The notes beneath the pieces were generated by a model. The model searched no databases. It was not told where the DNA came from and worked only from the letters and a program-made list of their open reading frames with translations. From Collinsella sp. (GTDB taxonomy: Bacteria; Actinomycetota; Coriobacteriia; Coriobacteriales; Coriobacteriaceae), in assembly GCA_031296755.1 (NCBI GenBank), contig JAUMMZ010000054.1:1-26784 (forward strand): 26,784 nucleotides of DNA, in the 5' to 3' direction. Positions 11,345 through 18,501 of the stretch are shown here, one piece after another. A program made the position numbers and the translations under genes. Each line of letters starts with the position of its first letter. The stretch's first letter is position 1.

Positions 11345-13055
11345 AAAAGCGAAGACGGTCAACGTCCTCGAGGGGCCGATGACCGAGTCGTGCGCCGAGT
11401 TTCCCGCGCGCCACGTGTTTATCAAGTGTCCGGAGTGCCGCCGCGTGATCGATGAGGCGCGCCTGCACGACAACCTCGAGGTCTGCCCTCGTTGCGGCAA
11501 ACACTTTCGCGTGAGCGGGCGCGACCGCATGCGCATGACGATTGACGAGGGCACGTTTGAGGAATGGGATGCCAGTCTGGCGCCGGAGGACTTCCTTTCG
11601 TTTCCCGGCTATGCCGACAAGCTCAAGAGCGTGAGCGAACGTTCGGGCGAGCGCGATGCCGTTGTGTGCGGCAAGGGCAAAATCTGCGGTTGCGATACGG
11701 CGCTCTTCTTTATGGACGCCAACTTTATGATGGGCTCGATGGGTTCCGTGGTGGGCGAGAAGATCTGCCGCACATTTGAGCGTGCGACCGAGCTGGGACT
11801 GCCGGTCGTTGGCTTTACCGTATCGGGTGGCGCCCGCATGCAGGAGGGCGTGACCTCGCTCATGCAGATGGCCAAAATCTCTGCGGCGGTTAGGCGCCAT
11901 AGCGAGGCGGGCGGCCTGTATATCACGGTGCTCACTGACCCCACGACCGGAGGCGTAACCGCGAGCTTTGCCATGGAGGGCGATATTATCCTGGCCGAGC
12001 CCGATGCCCTGACGGCATTTGCCGGCCCGCGCGTGATCGAGCAGAACATGCACAAGCGCCTGCCCAAGGGATTCCAGCGCTCCGAGTTTTTGCTGGAGCA
12101 CGGCTTTTGCGATGCCGTTGTACCGCGTGGCGAGGTTGCGCTCACGGTAGGCGAGCTGCTGGCGCTGCACGAAGGGCACGCGCCCGGCCTGGGGGCACCG
12201 CACGAGATTGTGCATACGGGCCGCCGCGGCAAAAAGCTGGGACATTTGTTCAAGCGCTCGGCCGCACCAAAAACCGCGCTCGAGATTGTCAAGCAGACCC
12301 GCTCGGCAGATCGCGCCACGGCAGGCGAGATGATCTCGCTGGGCCTGGATGGATTTGTGGAGCTGCACGGCGACCGCTACTTTGGCGACGACGCCGCTGT
12401 GGTGGCTGGCATTGGCTGGAAAGACGGGCGCCCCGTAACGGTCATCGCCATCGAGCGCGGCACCACGACCAAAGAGCGCATGCGTCGCAACTTTGGCATG
12501 GCACATCCCGAGGGCTACCGCAAAGCGCGTCGCCTTATGCGCCAGGCCGAAAAGTTTGGTCGACCGGTTCTGTGCCTGGTCGATACTTCGGGCGCGTTTT
12601 GCGGCATCGGTGCCGAGGAGCGCGGCCAGGGCGAGGCGATTGCTCAGAATCTCATGGAGATGAGCGGCCTTAAGACACCGATTGTCTCGGTGGTGACAGG
12701 CGAGGGCGGCTCTGGTGGCGCGCTGGCGCTGTCCGTGGCCGACCGCATCCTGATGCTCTCGAGCTCGGCCTATTCAGTCGTGAGCCCCGAGGCCTGTGCG
12801 TCGATCCTGTGGAAGGATACCGAGCGTGCGGATGAGGCCGCCGAGGCGCTTAAGCTCACGGCCCCCGATCTGCTGGCGCTCGGCATCATCGACGGCATTG
12901 TTGACGATAAGGGCCTGTCGCATGAGGAGATCGCCGGTGCCGTCATGTCCTCGGCATTTGATGCCTTCGATACGCTTGGGCAGCTCGACGACGCGACCCT
13001 CACAAACCTCCGCTACGAAAAGTACCGCGCAATCGGTCGATACCGCACGATGTGA
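11331..13055 (+). CDS. accDA: Acetyl-CoA carboxylase carboxyltransferase, fused beta-alpha subunits (AccD-AccA)
   Basis: One uninterrupted 574-residue frame carries both carboxyltransferase subunits, which are separate proteins in E. coli, B. subtilis and streptococci. Residues ~30-290 are AccD: a zinc ribbon with Cys33, Cys36, Cys52 and Cys55, then the crotonase-fold core with SGGARMQEG (165-173). Residues ~310-574 are AccA, with ELHGDRYFGDD, RRNFGMAHPEGYRKA, and GEGGSGGA (457-464). The joint falls near KKLGHLFKRSAAPK, and the long N-terminal helical part of AccA is shortened. ATG 11331 has GGGG at 11320-11323 seven bases upstream; ATG 11337 or 11379-region starts are alternatives. The enzyme transfers CO2 from carboxybiotin to acetyl-CoA to give malonyl-CoA. 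Confidence 0.95.
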
Positions 13056-13071
13056 CAAAGGGACAGCCCGC

Positions 13072-14310
13072 ATGTCATATTGGGAAAGGCGTTCCATGCT
13101 ACAAGTTTCTAACACCTCGTTTACAACGTCGGTTTCATCAAACGCCATGGCCGTGGTGGACTATCTGTCCAAAAGCATGATGTCGGCGCTGCCGTTTATT
13201 GTCTGCGCGGCGTTGTTCCGCACCGTCGCTGTCATTATGGGCGAAGGCATGCTGGGCCTGTGGTCTGCCGATTCCGATATCTATCGCCTGTTCTACAGTT
13301 GGCTCTATAACGCCGGCTACTACTTTTTGCCCATTTATCTTGGTTGGGCGGCCGCCCGCCAGCTCGGTTGCTCGGAGCAGCTGGGCATGATGCTGGGCGG
13401 CGTATTGATTGCACCCGATTTACTCAAGCTTGTCGATGCCGCATCGACGACGGGGGCATCGATGACTTCCGTGTATGGTCTGCTTCCTGCGCCGGTCAAC
13501 GATTACACGACGACTGTTATTCCGGTTCTCATTTCGATGCCCGTGCTATGGCGAGTGGAGTGTTTCTTTAAGCGCGTTATCCCTAAGGCCGTGGCGTTTT
13601 CGTTTGTTCCGTTTGCGACCATGCTCGTCATGGTTCCGGTTTCGCTGTGTATTACGGCACCGGCGGGCAGCTATCTGGGCATGCTGTTGGGCCAGCTTAT
13701 GTTTATGCTTGGCAATTCCGGTGGCATCGTGTCGCTGCTCACGCTCATGGGGCTTGCCGCGGGCTGGGAGTTCCTAAAGATAGCGGGCGTCAGCAACGTC
13801 GTTCTATCGCTTGCGTACGCGCAGTTTATGAGTGTGGGAACGGATTCGTGCATCCTGATTGCCGCGACGATGGCGACGTTCGCCGTTTGGGGCATGCCTT
13901 TTGGCGCGTCGCTCCGCGTTGCGGATAAGGACGAGAAGGCGCTCATGCTGGGCTACTCAATCTCGGGTGTTCTTGGCGGCGTAAGCGAGCCGGCGCTGTA
14001 CGGTTGCGGCTTTAAATATGGCAGGTGCCTGACGTGCATGGCCATTGGCGGCGCCGTCGGAGGCCTTGTTGCGGCCGTGGGCCACGTTACGGCCTATACC
14101 ATCGGCATGACGAATGTCCTTATGGTCATTGGCTTTGCCACGGGCGGCATCTCGAACCTGCTGTGGTGCTGCGCTGCCGGCGGTGTGGCATTTGCGGTGT
14201 CTGCGGCGCTGAGCTACTGCTTTGGCGTGGTGCCGGCGAAGGGACAGACGACGGGGGACGGAGCCGATTCACCCGAAACCTCGAAGAGCGTGGCCGAAGT
14301 AAGCGCGTAA
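13072..14310 (+). CDS. PTS EIIC-like sugar permease, glucose/beta-glucoside family (no EIIA or EIIB domain)
   Basis: This 412-residue, strongly hydrophobic protein has about ten predicted membrane segments. Two stretches match EIIC of the beta-glucoside/sucrose class: NAGYYFLPIYLGWAAARQLG followed by GGVLIAPDLL, and GVLGGVSEPALYGCGFKYGR, the family's GI(S/T)EPAIYG-type signature with a conserved Glu. There is no EIIB phosphocysteine motif and no EIIA domain, so transport by phosphorylation would need partners from elsewhere. The frame is open back into accDA, but ATG 13072 with AAAGGGAC at 13057-13064 is the likely start; ATG 13096 after GGGAAAGG is an alternative. It lies only 16 bases after accDA, so it is probably in the fatty acid operon. 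The substrate is unknown. Confidence 0.8.
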   Translation: MSYWERRSMLQVSNTSFTTSVSSNAMAVVDYLSKSMMSALPFIVCAALFRTVAVIMGEGMLGLWSADSDIYRLFYSWLYNAGYYFLPIYLGWAAARQLGCSEQLGMMLGGVLIAPDLLKLVDAASTTGASMTSVYGLLPAPVNDYTTTVIPVLISMPVLWRVECFFKRVIPKAVAFSFVPFATMLVMVPVSLCITAPAGSYLGMLLGQLMFMLGNSGGIVSLLTLMGLAAGWEFLKIAGVSNVVLSLAYAQFMSVGTDSCILIAATMATFAVWGMPFGASLRVADKDEKALMLGYSISGVLGGVSEPALYGCGFKYGRCLTCMAIGGAVGGLVAAVGHVTAYTIGMTNVLMVIGFATGGISNLLWCCAAGGVAFAVSAALSYCFGVVPAKGQTTGDGADSPETSKSVAEVSA

Positions 14311-14348
14311 ACCTGTGCGACACAAGGACGATTCCTTTGCCATATTCC

Positions 14349-14383
14349 AAGGCCGTGGCCCGTGTGGGTTGCGGCCTTTTTTG
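14349..14383 (+). terminator. Rho-independent terminator after the EIIC-like gene
   Basis: AAGGCCG pairs with CGGCCTT around an inner GCCC/GGGT helix and is followed by six T (TTTTTT at about 14377-14382). It closes the fab/acc/EIIC unit 39 bases after the stop. Confidence 0.88.
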
Positions 14384-14409
14384 TATCTGGGGGACAAAGT
14401 GGCTACACT
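14381..14409 (+). promoter_or_regulatory. Weak candidate promoter for the CDF transporter gene
   Basis: TTGTAT at 14381-14386 and TACACT at 14404-14409 are separated by 17 bases, with a second -10-like TACAAT at 14409-14414. It overlaps the tail of the preceding terminator and lies about 50 bases upstream of the start at 14462. This is a match by eye only. Confidence 0.35.
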
Positions 14410-14461
14410 ACAATCCGTTTGAGCAATAGATATATAGGTAGTACCGTGGGGGCGGATGTAG

Positions 14462-15616
14462 ATGGTCGAGTGGATTGTTAAGCGTGCGCAGGGCGACCGT
14501 GCGCGCGTGGGCACGTTGACGGGCGTGGTGTGTATTCTCGCCAATGTGGCACTATGCGCTGCGAAGGGCGTAATTGGCGTGCTGTCGGGATCGGTTTCGA
14601 TTGTGGCGGATGCCATGAACAACCTGTCCGATGCCAGCTCGAATATCGTGAGCGTGCTGGGCTTTAAGCTGGCGAGCAAGCCGGCCGACCCCGAGCATCC
14701 TTACGGCCACGGTCGCTACGAGTATCTCTCGGGTTTGGTCGTGGCGGCGCTCGTGCTGCTTATTGGCATCGAACTGGTGAAGTCCTCGGTGGAGCGTATT
14801 GTCAACCCGGAGCCTGTCGAGTTCTCGCTTGCCCTGGTGGCAGTCCTGGCACTTTCGATGGTTGTAAAGCTGTGGATGGCGGCCCTCAACCAAAAGCTCG
14901 GCGATCGCATTGAGTCCGAGACGCTGCATGCGACCGCGCAGGATTCCAAGAACGATGTCCTTGCCACAGGCGCCGTGTTGGCGTGCGCAATTGTTTCGCA
15001 GGTGACGCACATCAATCTTGACGCATGGGTCGGCCTTGCCGTTGGCGCCTATATTGGCTGGAGCGGTTTTGAGCTCATCCAGGATACGGTGAGCCCGCTT
15101 TTGGGCCAGTCGCCCGATCCTAAGCTGGTCAAGCACATTCGAGACAAGATCATGAGCTATCCCGGCGTTTTGGGCGTTCACGATTTGATGGTTCACGACT
15201 ACGGCCCGGGCAGGAAGTTTGCAAGTGCGCATGCCGAGATGGCGGCCGAGGACAGCCCGTTGGAAAGTCACGACACGCTCGATAACATCGAGCAGTCGTT
15301 TAGGGACGAAGACGGCATGATCGTTACGCTTCACTACGATCCCATCGTGACCGATGACCCCAAGCTGGCGAGCATGCGCTTGCGCATTCACGCCATGGCC
15401 CAGGAGATCGATAGCCGCCTCTCGATTCATGACCTGCGCTGCGTGCCGGGTCCTACGCACACCAACGTGATCTTTGACTGCGTGCGTCCCTCGGATCTGC
15501 AGATGAGTGCCGAAGACGTAAAGCACGCGCTGACACAACGGGTCGAATCGGAATATCCCAAGTCGATTGCCAAGATTACGATCGACGAAGACTACGTAGG
15601 GCATACCCACGAGTAA
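14462..15616 (+). CDS. Cation diffusion facilitator family transporter, manganese-type motifs
   Basis: This 384-residue inner-membrane protein has the CDF layout: six membrane helices in the first ~220 residues and a cytoplasmic C-terminal domain. The transport-site motif in the second helix is Asn53-x3-Asp57 (NNLSD) and in the fifth Asp161-x3-Asp165 (DSKND). In the family, zinc exporters carry a histidine in the helix-five motif, while N/DxxxD with DxxxD is typical of the Mn-CDF group (MntE-like), so I infer Mn2+ efflux, without proof. HPYGHGRYE after helix two is also family-typical. The C-terminal part is long (about 170 residues) and seems to hold a second ferredoxin-like region. ATG 14462 follows a G-rich GGGGGCGG site. 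Confidence 0.88.
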   Translation: MVEWIVKRAQGDRARVGTLTGVVCILANVALCAAKGVIGVLSGSVSIVADAMNNLSDASSNIVSVLGFKLASKPADPEHPYGHGRYEYLSGLVVAALVLLIGIELVKSSVERIVNPEPVEFSLALVAVLALSMVVKLWMAALNQKLGDRIESETLHATAQDSKNDVLATGAVLACAIVSQVTHINLDAWVGLAVGAYIGWSGFELIQDTVSPLLGQSPDPKLVKHIRDKIMSYPGVLGVHDLMVHDYGPGRKFASAHAEMAAEDSPLESHDTLDNIEQSFRDEDGMIVTLHYDPIVTDDPKLASMRLRIHAMAQEIDSRLSIHDLRCVPGPTHTNVIFDCVRPSDLQMSAEDVKHALTQRVESEYPKSIAKITIDEDYVGHTHE

Positions 15617-15655
15617 GGCTATGCCGGCAAAGCAGGTTATGCAGAAGGGGAGAGC

Positions 15656-16282
15656 ATGAAGAAGCTGTATCTACTCCGCCACGGTCAGACGGAGTTCAAC
15701 GTCAAAAAGCTGGTCCAGGGCCGCTGCGATTCACCGCTCACCGACTTAGGCCGTCAGCAAGCCGGGATGGCAGCCGCATGGCTCAAAGCCCACGGCGTCG
15801 TCCCCGACAAAGTGGTCTCATCACCTTTGGGCCGAGCCATGGACACGGCAAGTCTCGTCGCATGCGAGCTCCTCGGCCCGGACGCAGCAGTCGAGCCCTG
15901 TGAAGGCATTATCGAGCGCAGCTACGGCACCTTCGAAGAAGGCCCCCACGACGCCCTGCCCACCGACGTCTGGGATCCAGGCGAGGACTTAATCCCATTC
16001 GGAGGAGAAGGAAGCCAGGCACTGCAAGAGCGCATGGTAGACACCCTCACCAATATCATGGGCGCCGAGGGCATCGAAACCCTCCTAGCAGTAAGCCACG
16101 GCAGCGCCAGCCGCCAATTCATCAAGGCTGCAGCCCCAGAGGGCTTCGGGCTCCCAACAAAACTCCCCAACTGCGCCATCATGATCTTCGATTTTGATGA
16201 GGCAAAGCCACAAGCAGAAGGCGAGTCAATGCAACGCAAGTTCACCCTCCAGCAAATAGTGGATCCCCAACAAAGTAATTAG
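15656..16282 (+). CDS. Histidine phosphatase superfamily protein (phosphoglycerate mutase-like)
   Basis: The 208-residue protein starts with LYLLRHGQTEFN, where His9 is the phosphate-accepting histidine. It has Arg60 in SSPLGRAMDTA, Glu87 in IERSYG and His148 in AVSHGSA, the full catalytic set of the superfamily. It is shorter than true dPGM glycolytic mutases (about 230-250 residues) and lacks their insertion, so a broad-specificity phosphatase (CobC/GpmB/PhoE-like) is more likely than a glycolytic enzyme. ATG 15656 follows AGGGGAGAG. It starts 39 bases after the CDF gene on the same strand and may be co-transcribed; no functional link is evident. Confidence 0.9.
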   Translation: MKKLYLLRHGQTEFNVKKLVQGRCDSPLTDLGRQQAGMAAAWLKAHGVVPDKVVSSPLGRAMDTASLVACELLGPDAAVEPCEGIIERSYGTFEEGPHDALPTDVWDPGEDLIPFGGEGSQALQERMVDTLTNIMGAEGIETLLAVSHGSASRQFIKAAAPEGFGLPTKLPNCAIMIFDFDEAKPQAEGESMQRKFTLQQIVDPQQSN

Positions 16283-16316
16283 CTGAGCGAGCAGAGTTAA
16301 GCAGACATCACCGTGG

Positions 16317-16481
16317 CGTTCCCAGTGTGCGGCGGAGGGGGCGGACCTGAGACATATTAAGGTTGTCGCGAGTTCCGCACGAACAGGAGAGCACTTAATG
16401 TGCTCTCCGTCGTGAGCAGGACTGTAGAGCAGCAACCTTAATATGTCTCAGGCCCGCCCCCTCCGCCGCACACTGGGAACG
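16317..16481. repeat. 165-bp inverted-repeat structure with 49-bp arms and a nested hairpin
   Basis: The arm at 16317-16365 (begins CGTTCCCAGTGTGCGG, ends ATATTAAGGTTG) is the reverse complement of 16433-16481 with a single mismatch (A-C on the plus strand, a G-U pair on the minus). The 67-base interior holds another hairpin: GGAGAGCAC (16386-16394) with GTGCTCTCC (16400-16408), extended by CACGA (16378-16382) with TCGTG (16410-16414). Neither strand has a T-run after the outer stem, so it is not a standard terminator. I see no obvious target duplication at the ends. It could be a MITE-like or REP-like element, an RNase III processing stem, or an invertible segment. Confidence 0.9.
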
Positions 16482-16530
16482 TGCCACGCACTTTACCTGC
16501 GTAAACAATGTGAGTGAAATATGAATCTCG

Positions 16531-16557
16531 ATGGATACGCCCGCAGCCGTGTATACT
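16531..16557 (+). promoter_or_regulatory. Promoter-like motif upstream of rplC
   Basis: ATGGATACGCCCG followed by CAGCCGTGTATACT ends in a good -10 hexamer TATACT (16552-16557). A 26-base stretch here matches one upstream of rplB (18396-18421) in 23 positions. No consensus -35 is visible at 17 bases. The proposed transcript would start near 16564 and carry a ~175-base leader. It is likely the promoter of the rplC-rplD-rplW unit. Confidence 0.6.
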
Positions 16558-16565
16558 AAACAGCT

Positions 16566-16740
16566 GTGTGTAACCAGGGGAGTATTCTGGCTGGACAAAA
16601 TGCCTGCTTAATAGGGTTGTCAGGTAGTCCGGGCGAAATACAAGGCTGGGGAGCACGTCGTGTAAGTAGTGGTCCTCTAGGGGCGTACGCTCGGTGGTGT
16701 ACGCATTGTCCCAAGACCACGCGAGAGTTGGGATCATATC
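16566..16740 (+). promoter_or_regulatory. Structured 5' leader of rplC (candidate ribosomal-protein autoregulatory RNA)
   Basis: A nested helix is visible: GTGGTC (16669-16674) pairs with GACCAC (16715-16720), and inside it GGG (16680-16682) pairs with CCC (16710-16712) and GCGTAC (16683-16688) with GTACGC (16699-16704). The helix ends 20 bases before the rplC start, close to its ribosome site. S10-operon leaders bound by L4 are known in other bacteria; whether this is one is an inference. I see no small ORF with a ribosome site here. Confidence 0.5.
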
Positions 16741-17361
16741 TTGATCAGCATGATTCTCGGCCGCAAGATTGGCATGACCCAGGTTTGGGACGAGGACGAT
16801 AACGTCGTTCCCGTCACGGTCATCCAGGCTGGCCCCTGCGCTGTCTCGCAGGTTAAAACTCAGGCAACCGACGGCTATGACGCCGTCCAGATCGGTTTCG
16901 GCGACATCAAGGCCAAGAACGTGAACAAGCCCATGGCTGGTCACTTCGCTAAGGCTGGCGTCGAGCCTGTCCGCTTCCTTCGTGAGGTCCGCGTCGAGAA
17001 CGGCGAGGAGCACAAGGTCGGCGAGGTCGTTACCGTCGCTGATTTCGCTGATGTCGAGAAGGTCGACGTCATCGGTACCTCCAAGGGTAAGGGCTTCCAG
17101 GGTCGCATCAAGCGCTGGGGTCAGCGCCGCGGTCCTATGACGCATGGTTCTCACTTCCAGCGTCACCCCGGTTCTATCGGTCAGTGCGCCTATCCTGCGC
17201 GCGTCCTCAAGGGCGTCAAGATGGCCGGTCACATGGGTAACGAGCGCGTTACCGTCAAGAACCTTTCCGTTGTCCGCATCGATGCCGAGCAGAACCTCAT
17301 CTTGGTCAAGGGCGCTGTCCCGGGTGCCAAGAATGGTCTCGTCGCCATCCGTATGGCCTAA
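16741..17361 (+). CDS. rplC: 50S ribosomal protein L3
   Basis: This 206-residue protein is an early-assembly 50S protein that reaches toward the peptidyl transferase centre. It is recognised from ILGRKIGMTQVWDEDDNVVPVTVI and from GKGFQGRIKRWGQRRGPMTHGS (split here: GKGFQGRIKRWG, then QRRGPMTHGS). The start is TTG 16741, with GGGAT at 16730-16734 seven bases upstream; ATG 16750 is in frame but lacks a well-spaced ribosome site. rplD follows after 46 bases. The gene is separated from rpsJ by about 14 kb of unrelated genes. Confidence 0.96.
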   Translation: MISMILGRKIGMTQVWDEDDNVVPVTVIQAGPCAVSQVKTQATDGYDAVQIGFGDIKAKNVNKPMAGHFAKAGVEPVRFLREVRVENGEEHKVGEVVTVADFADVEKVDVIGTSKGKGFQGRIKRWGQRRGPMTHGSHFQRHPGSIGQCAYPARVLKGVKMAGHMGNERVTVKNLSVVRIDAEQNLILVKGAVPGAKNGLVAIRMA

Positions 17362-17407
17362 GGGCCCAGCCCATTTAGCCCAGCGTCATACCAAGGAGAA
17401 CACTTAA

Positions 17408-18034
17408 ATGGCAAAGTTTGAAGTAAAGAACAGCGAGGGCAAGAAGGTCGCCGAGGCCGAGCTCGCCGCTGAGGTGTACGGCATCGAGCCGAACATCCAC
17501 GTTATGCACCACATCGTCAAGTGCCAGATGGCCTCTTGGCGTCAGGGCACCCAGTCTGCTAAGGGTCGCTCTGAGGTTTCCGGTGGCGGCAAGAAGCCTT
17601 GGCGTCAGAAGGGCACCGGCCGTGCCCGCCAGGGTTCCATCCGTGCTGCCCAGTGGCGTCACGGTGGCGTTGTCTTCGCCCCCAAGCCCCGTTCCTACGC
17701 TAAGCGTATGAACAACAAGGAGGTCAAGCTGGCTATGCGCTCCGCGCTGTCCGCCAAGCTGGCCGATGGCGAGCTCGTGCTCGTCGACGACTACGGCTTC
17801 GAGAAGCCTTCCACCAAGGCTGCCGTCGCCATGCTCAAGGCTCTCGGTCTTGAGGGCAAGCGTCTGACCATCATCGTTCGCGATGAGGACGTCAACGCCT
17901 ACCTGTCGTTCCGCAACATTCCCAAGACGTTCATCATCACCGCTGACGAGGCCAACACCTACGATCTCGTCAACAATAACGCTGTGCTGATGCCCGCCGA
18001 CATCGCCGCTCACTTCGGGGAGGTGCTTGCATAA
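17408..18034 (+). CDS. rplD: 50S ribosomal protein L4
   Basis: The 208-residue product has the L4 signature GGGKKPWRQKGTGRARQGSI with the extended-loop residues RAAQWRHGGVVFAPKPRSY that line the exit tunnel. L4 binds 23S rRNA early in assembly, and in E. coli it represses its own S10 operon by binding the leader. ATG 17408 follows AAGGAGAA. The stop TAA is immediately followed by the rplW ATG with no spacer, so the two are translationally coupled. It is the most likely regulator of the leader upstream of rplC, by analogy only. Confidence 0.98.
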   Translation: MAKFEVKNSEGKKVAEAELAAEVYGIEPNIHVMHHIVKCQMASWRQGTQSAKGRSEVSGGGKKPWRQKGTGRARQGSIRAAQWRHGGVVFAPKPRSYAKRMNNKEVKLAMRSALSAKLADGELVLVDDYGFEKPSTKAAVAMLKALGLEGKRLTIIVRDEDVNAYLSFRNIPKTFIITADEANTYDLVNNNAVLMPADIAAHFGEVLA

Positions 18035-18322
18035 ATGACCGCCCACGAGATCATCATCCGTCCGATCGTGTCCGAGCGTTCCTTCTCCGGCATGGAGCTG
18101 AACAAGTACACGTTCGAGGTCGCCAAGGATGCTAACAAGTATCAGATCAAGGACGCTGTCGAGGAGATCTTCGGCGTCAAGGTCGTTCGCGTGAACACCC
18201 TGACGGTCAAGCCCAAGACCAAGCGCGTGCGCTATGTCGCCGGCAAGACCCGTTCTTGGAAGAAGGCCATCGTCACGCTGGCCGAGGGCGACACCATCGA
18301 GGTCTTTGGCAACCAGGCCTAA
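18035..18322 (+). CDS. rplW: 50S ribosomal protein L23
   Basis: The 95-residue protein lies at the tunnel exit and docks trigger factor and SRP. It is recognised from IIIRPIVSERS, NKYTFEVAKDANKYQIKDAVE and VNTLTVKPKTKRVR. The ATG directly follows the rplD stop. A GGGGAGGTGC site inside the rplD 3' end serves as ribosome site. A 179-base gap separates it from rplB, unusually long for these two genes and filled by a hairpin, a promoter-like motif and a leader structure. Confidence 0.98.
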   Translation: MTAHEIIIRPIVSERSFSGMELNKYTFEVAKDANKYQIKDAVEEIFGVKVVRVNTLTVKPKTKRVRYVAGKTRSWKKAIVTLAEGDTIEVFGNQA

Positions 18323-18339
18323 GACTCGCTGCTGTTGAG

Positions 18340-18384
18340 TGAGCTCATGCCTCCCAAATAGGGGAGGCGGGAGCTCAAGGTTTT
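18340..18384 (+). terminator. Hairpin between rplW and rplB (weak terminator or attenuator)
   Basis: TGAGCTC-A-TGCCTCCC (18340-18355) pairs with GGGAGGCG-G-GAGCTCA (18362-18377) through about 15 bp with one mismatch and one G-U pair. AAGG and then only four T (18381-18384) follow, so termination would be partial; it may instead be a processing site. Confidence 0.55.
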
Positions 18385-18395
18385 GGGCGTATAAA

Positions 18396-18422
18396 ATGGA
18401 CACGCCCGGAACCGTGTATACG
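18396..18422 (+). promoter_or_regulatory. Promoter-like motif upstream of rplB
   Basis: ATGGACACGCCCG followed by GAACCGTGTATACG repeats the motif before rplC in 23 of 26 positions. ACACG and CGTGT form a 5-bp inverted repeat with 8-base spacing around CCCGGAAC. An alternative -10-like TATAAA lies just upstream (18390-18395). The copy shared with rplC suggests a common promoter element or regulator site rather than chance. Confidence 0.5.
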
Positions 18423-18430
18423 TCCGGTGT

Positions 18431-18471
18431 CATCGCACCCGAGGCAGAACCTCGAATCCCTGTCTGCGATG
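18431..18471 (+). promoter_or_regulatory. Structured leader of rplB
   Basis: CATCGCA (18431-18437) pairs with TGCGATG (18465-18471) and encloses the hairpin CGAGG (18440-18444) - CAGAA - CCTCG (18450-18454). It begins about nine bases after the promoter-like motif and ends 30 bases before the rplB start. The compact two-helix form is compatible with a ribosomal-protein binding site. Confidence 0.45.
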
Positions 18472-18501
18472 GCTAACGGATTCCTATTGAAAGGGATTGT
18501 A

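Noticed and set aside
16317..16481. Large inverted repeat as a Rho-independent terminator of the phosphatase gene
   Set aside because: Arms are far too long and no T-run follows on the plus strand; reported as a repeat instead.
16566..16802. A 78-codon frame starting in the rplC leader
   Set aside because: It runs out of frame into rplC and reads through a structured leader; there is no family resemblance.
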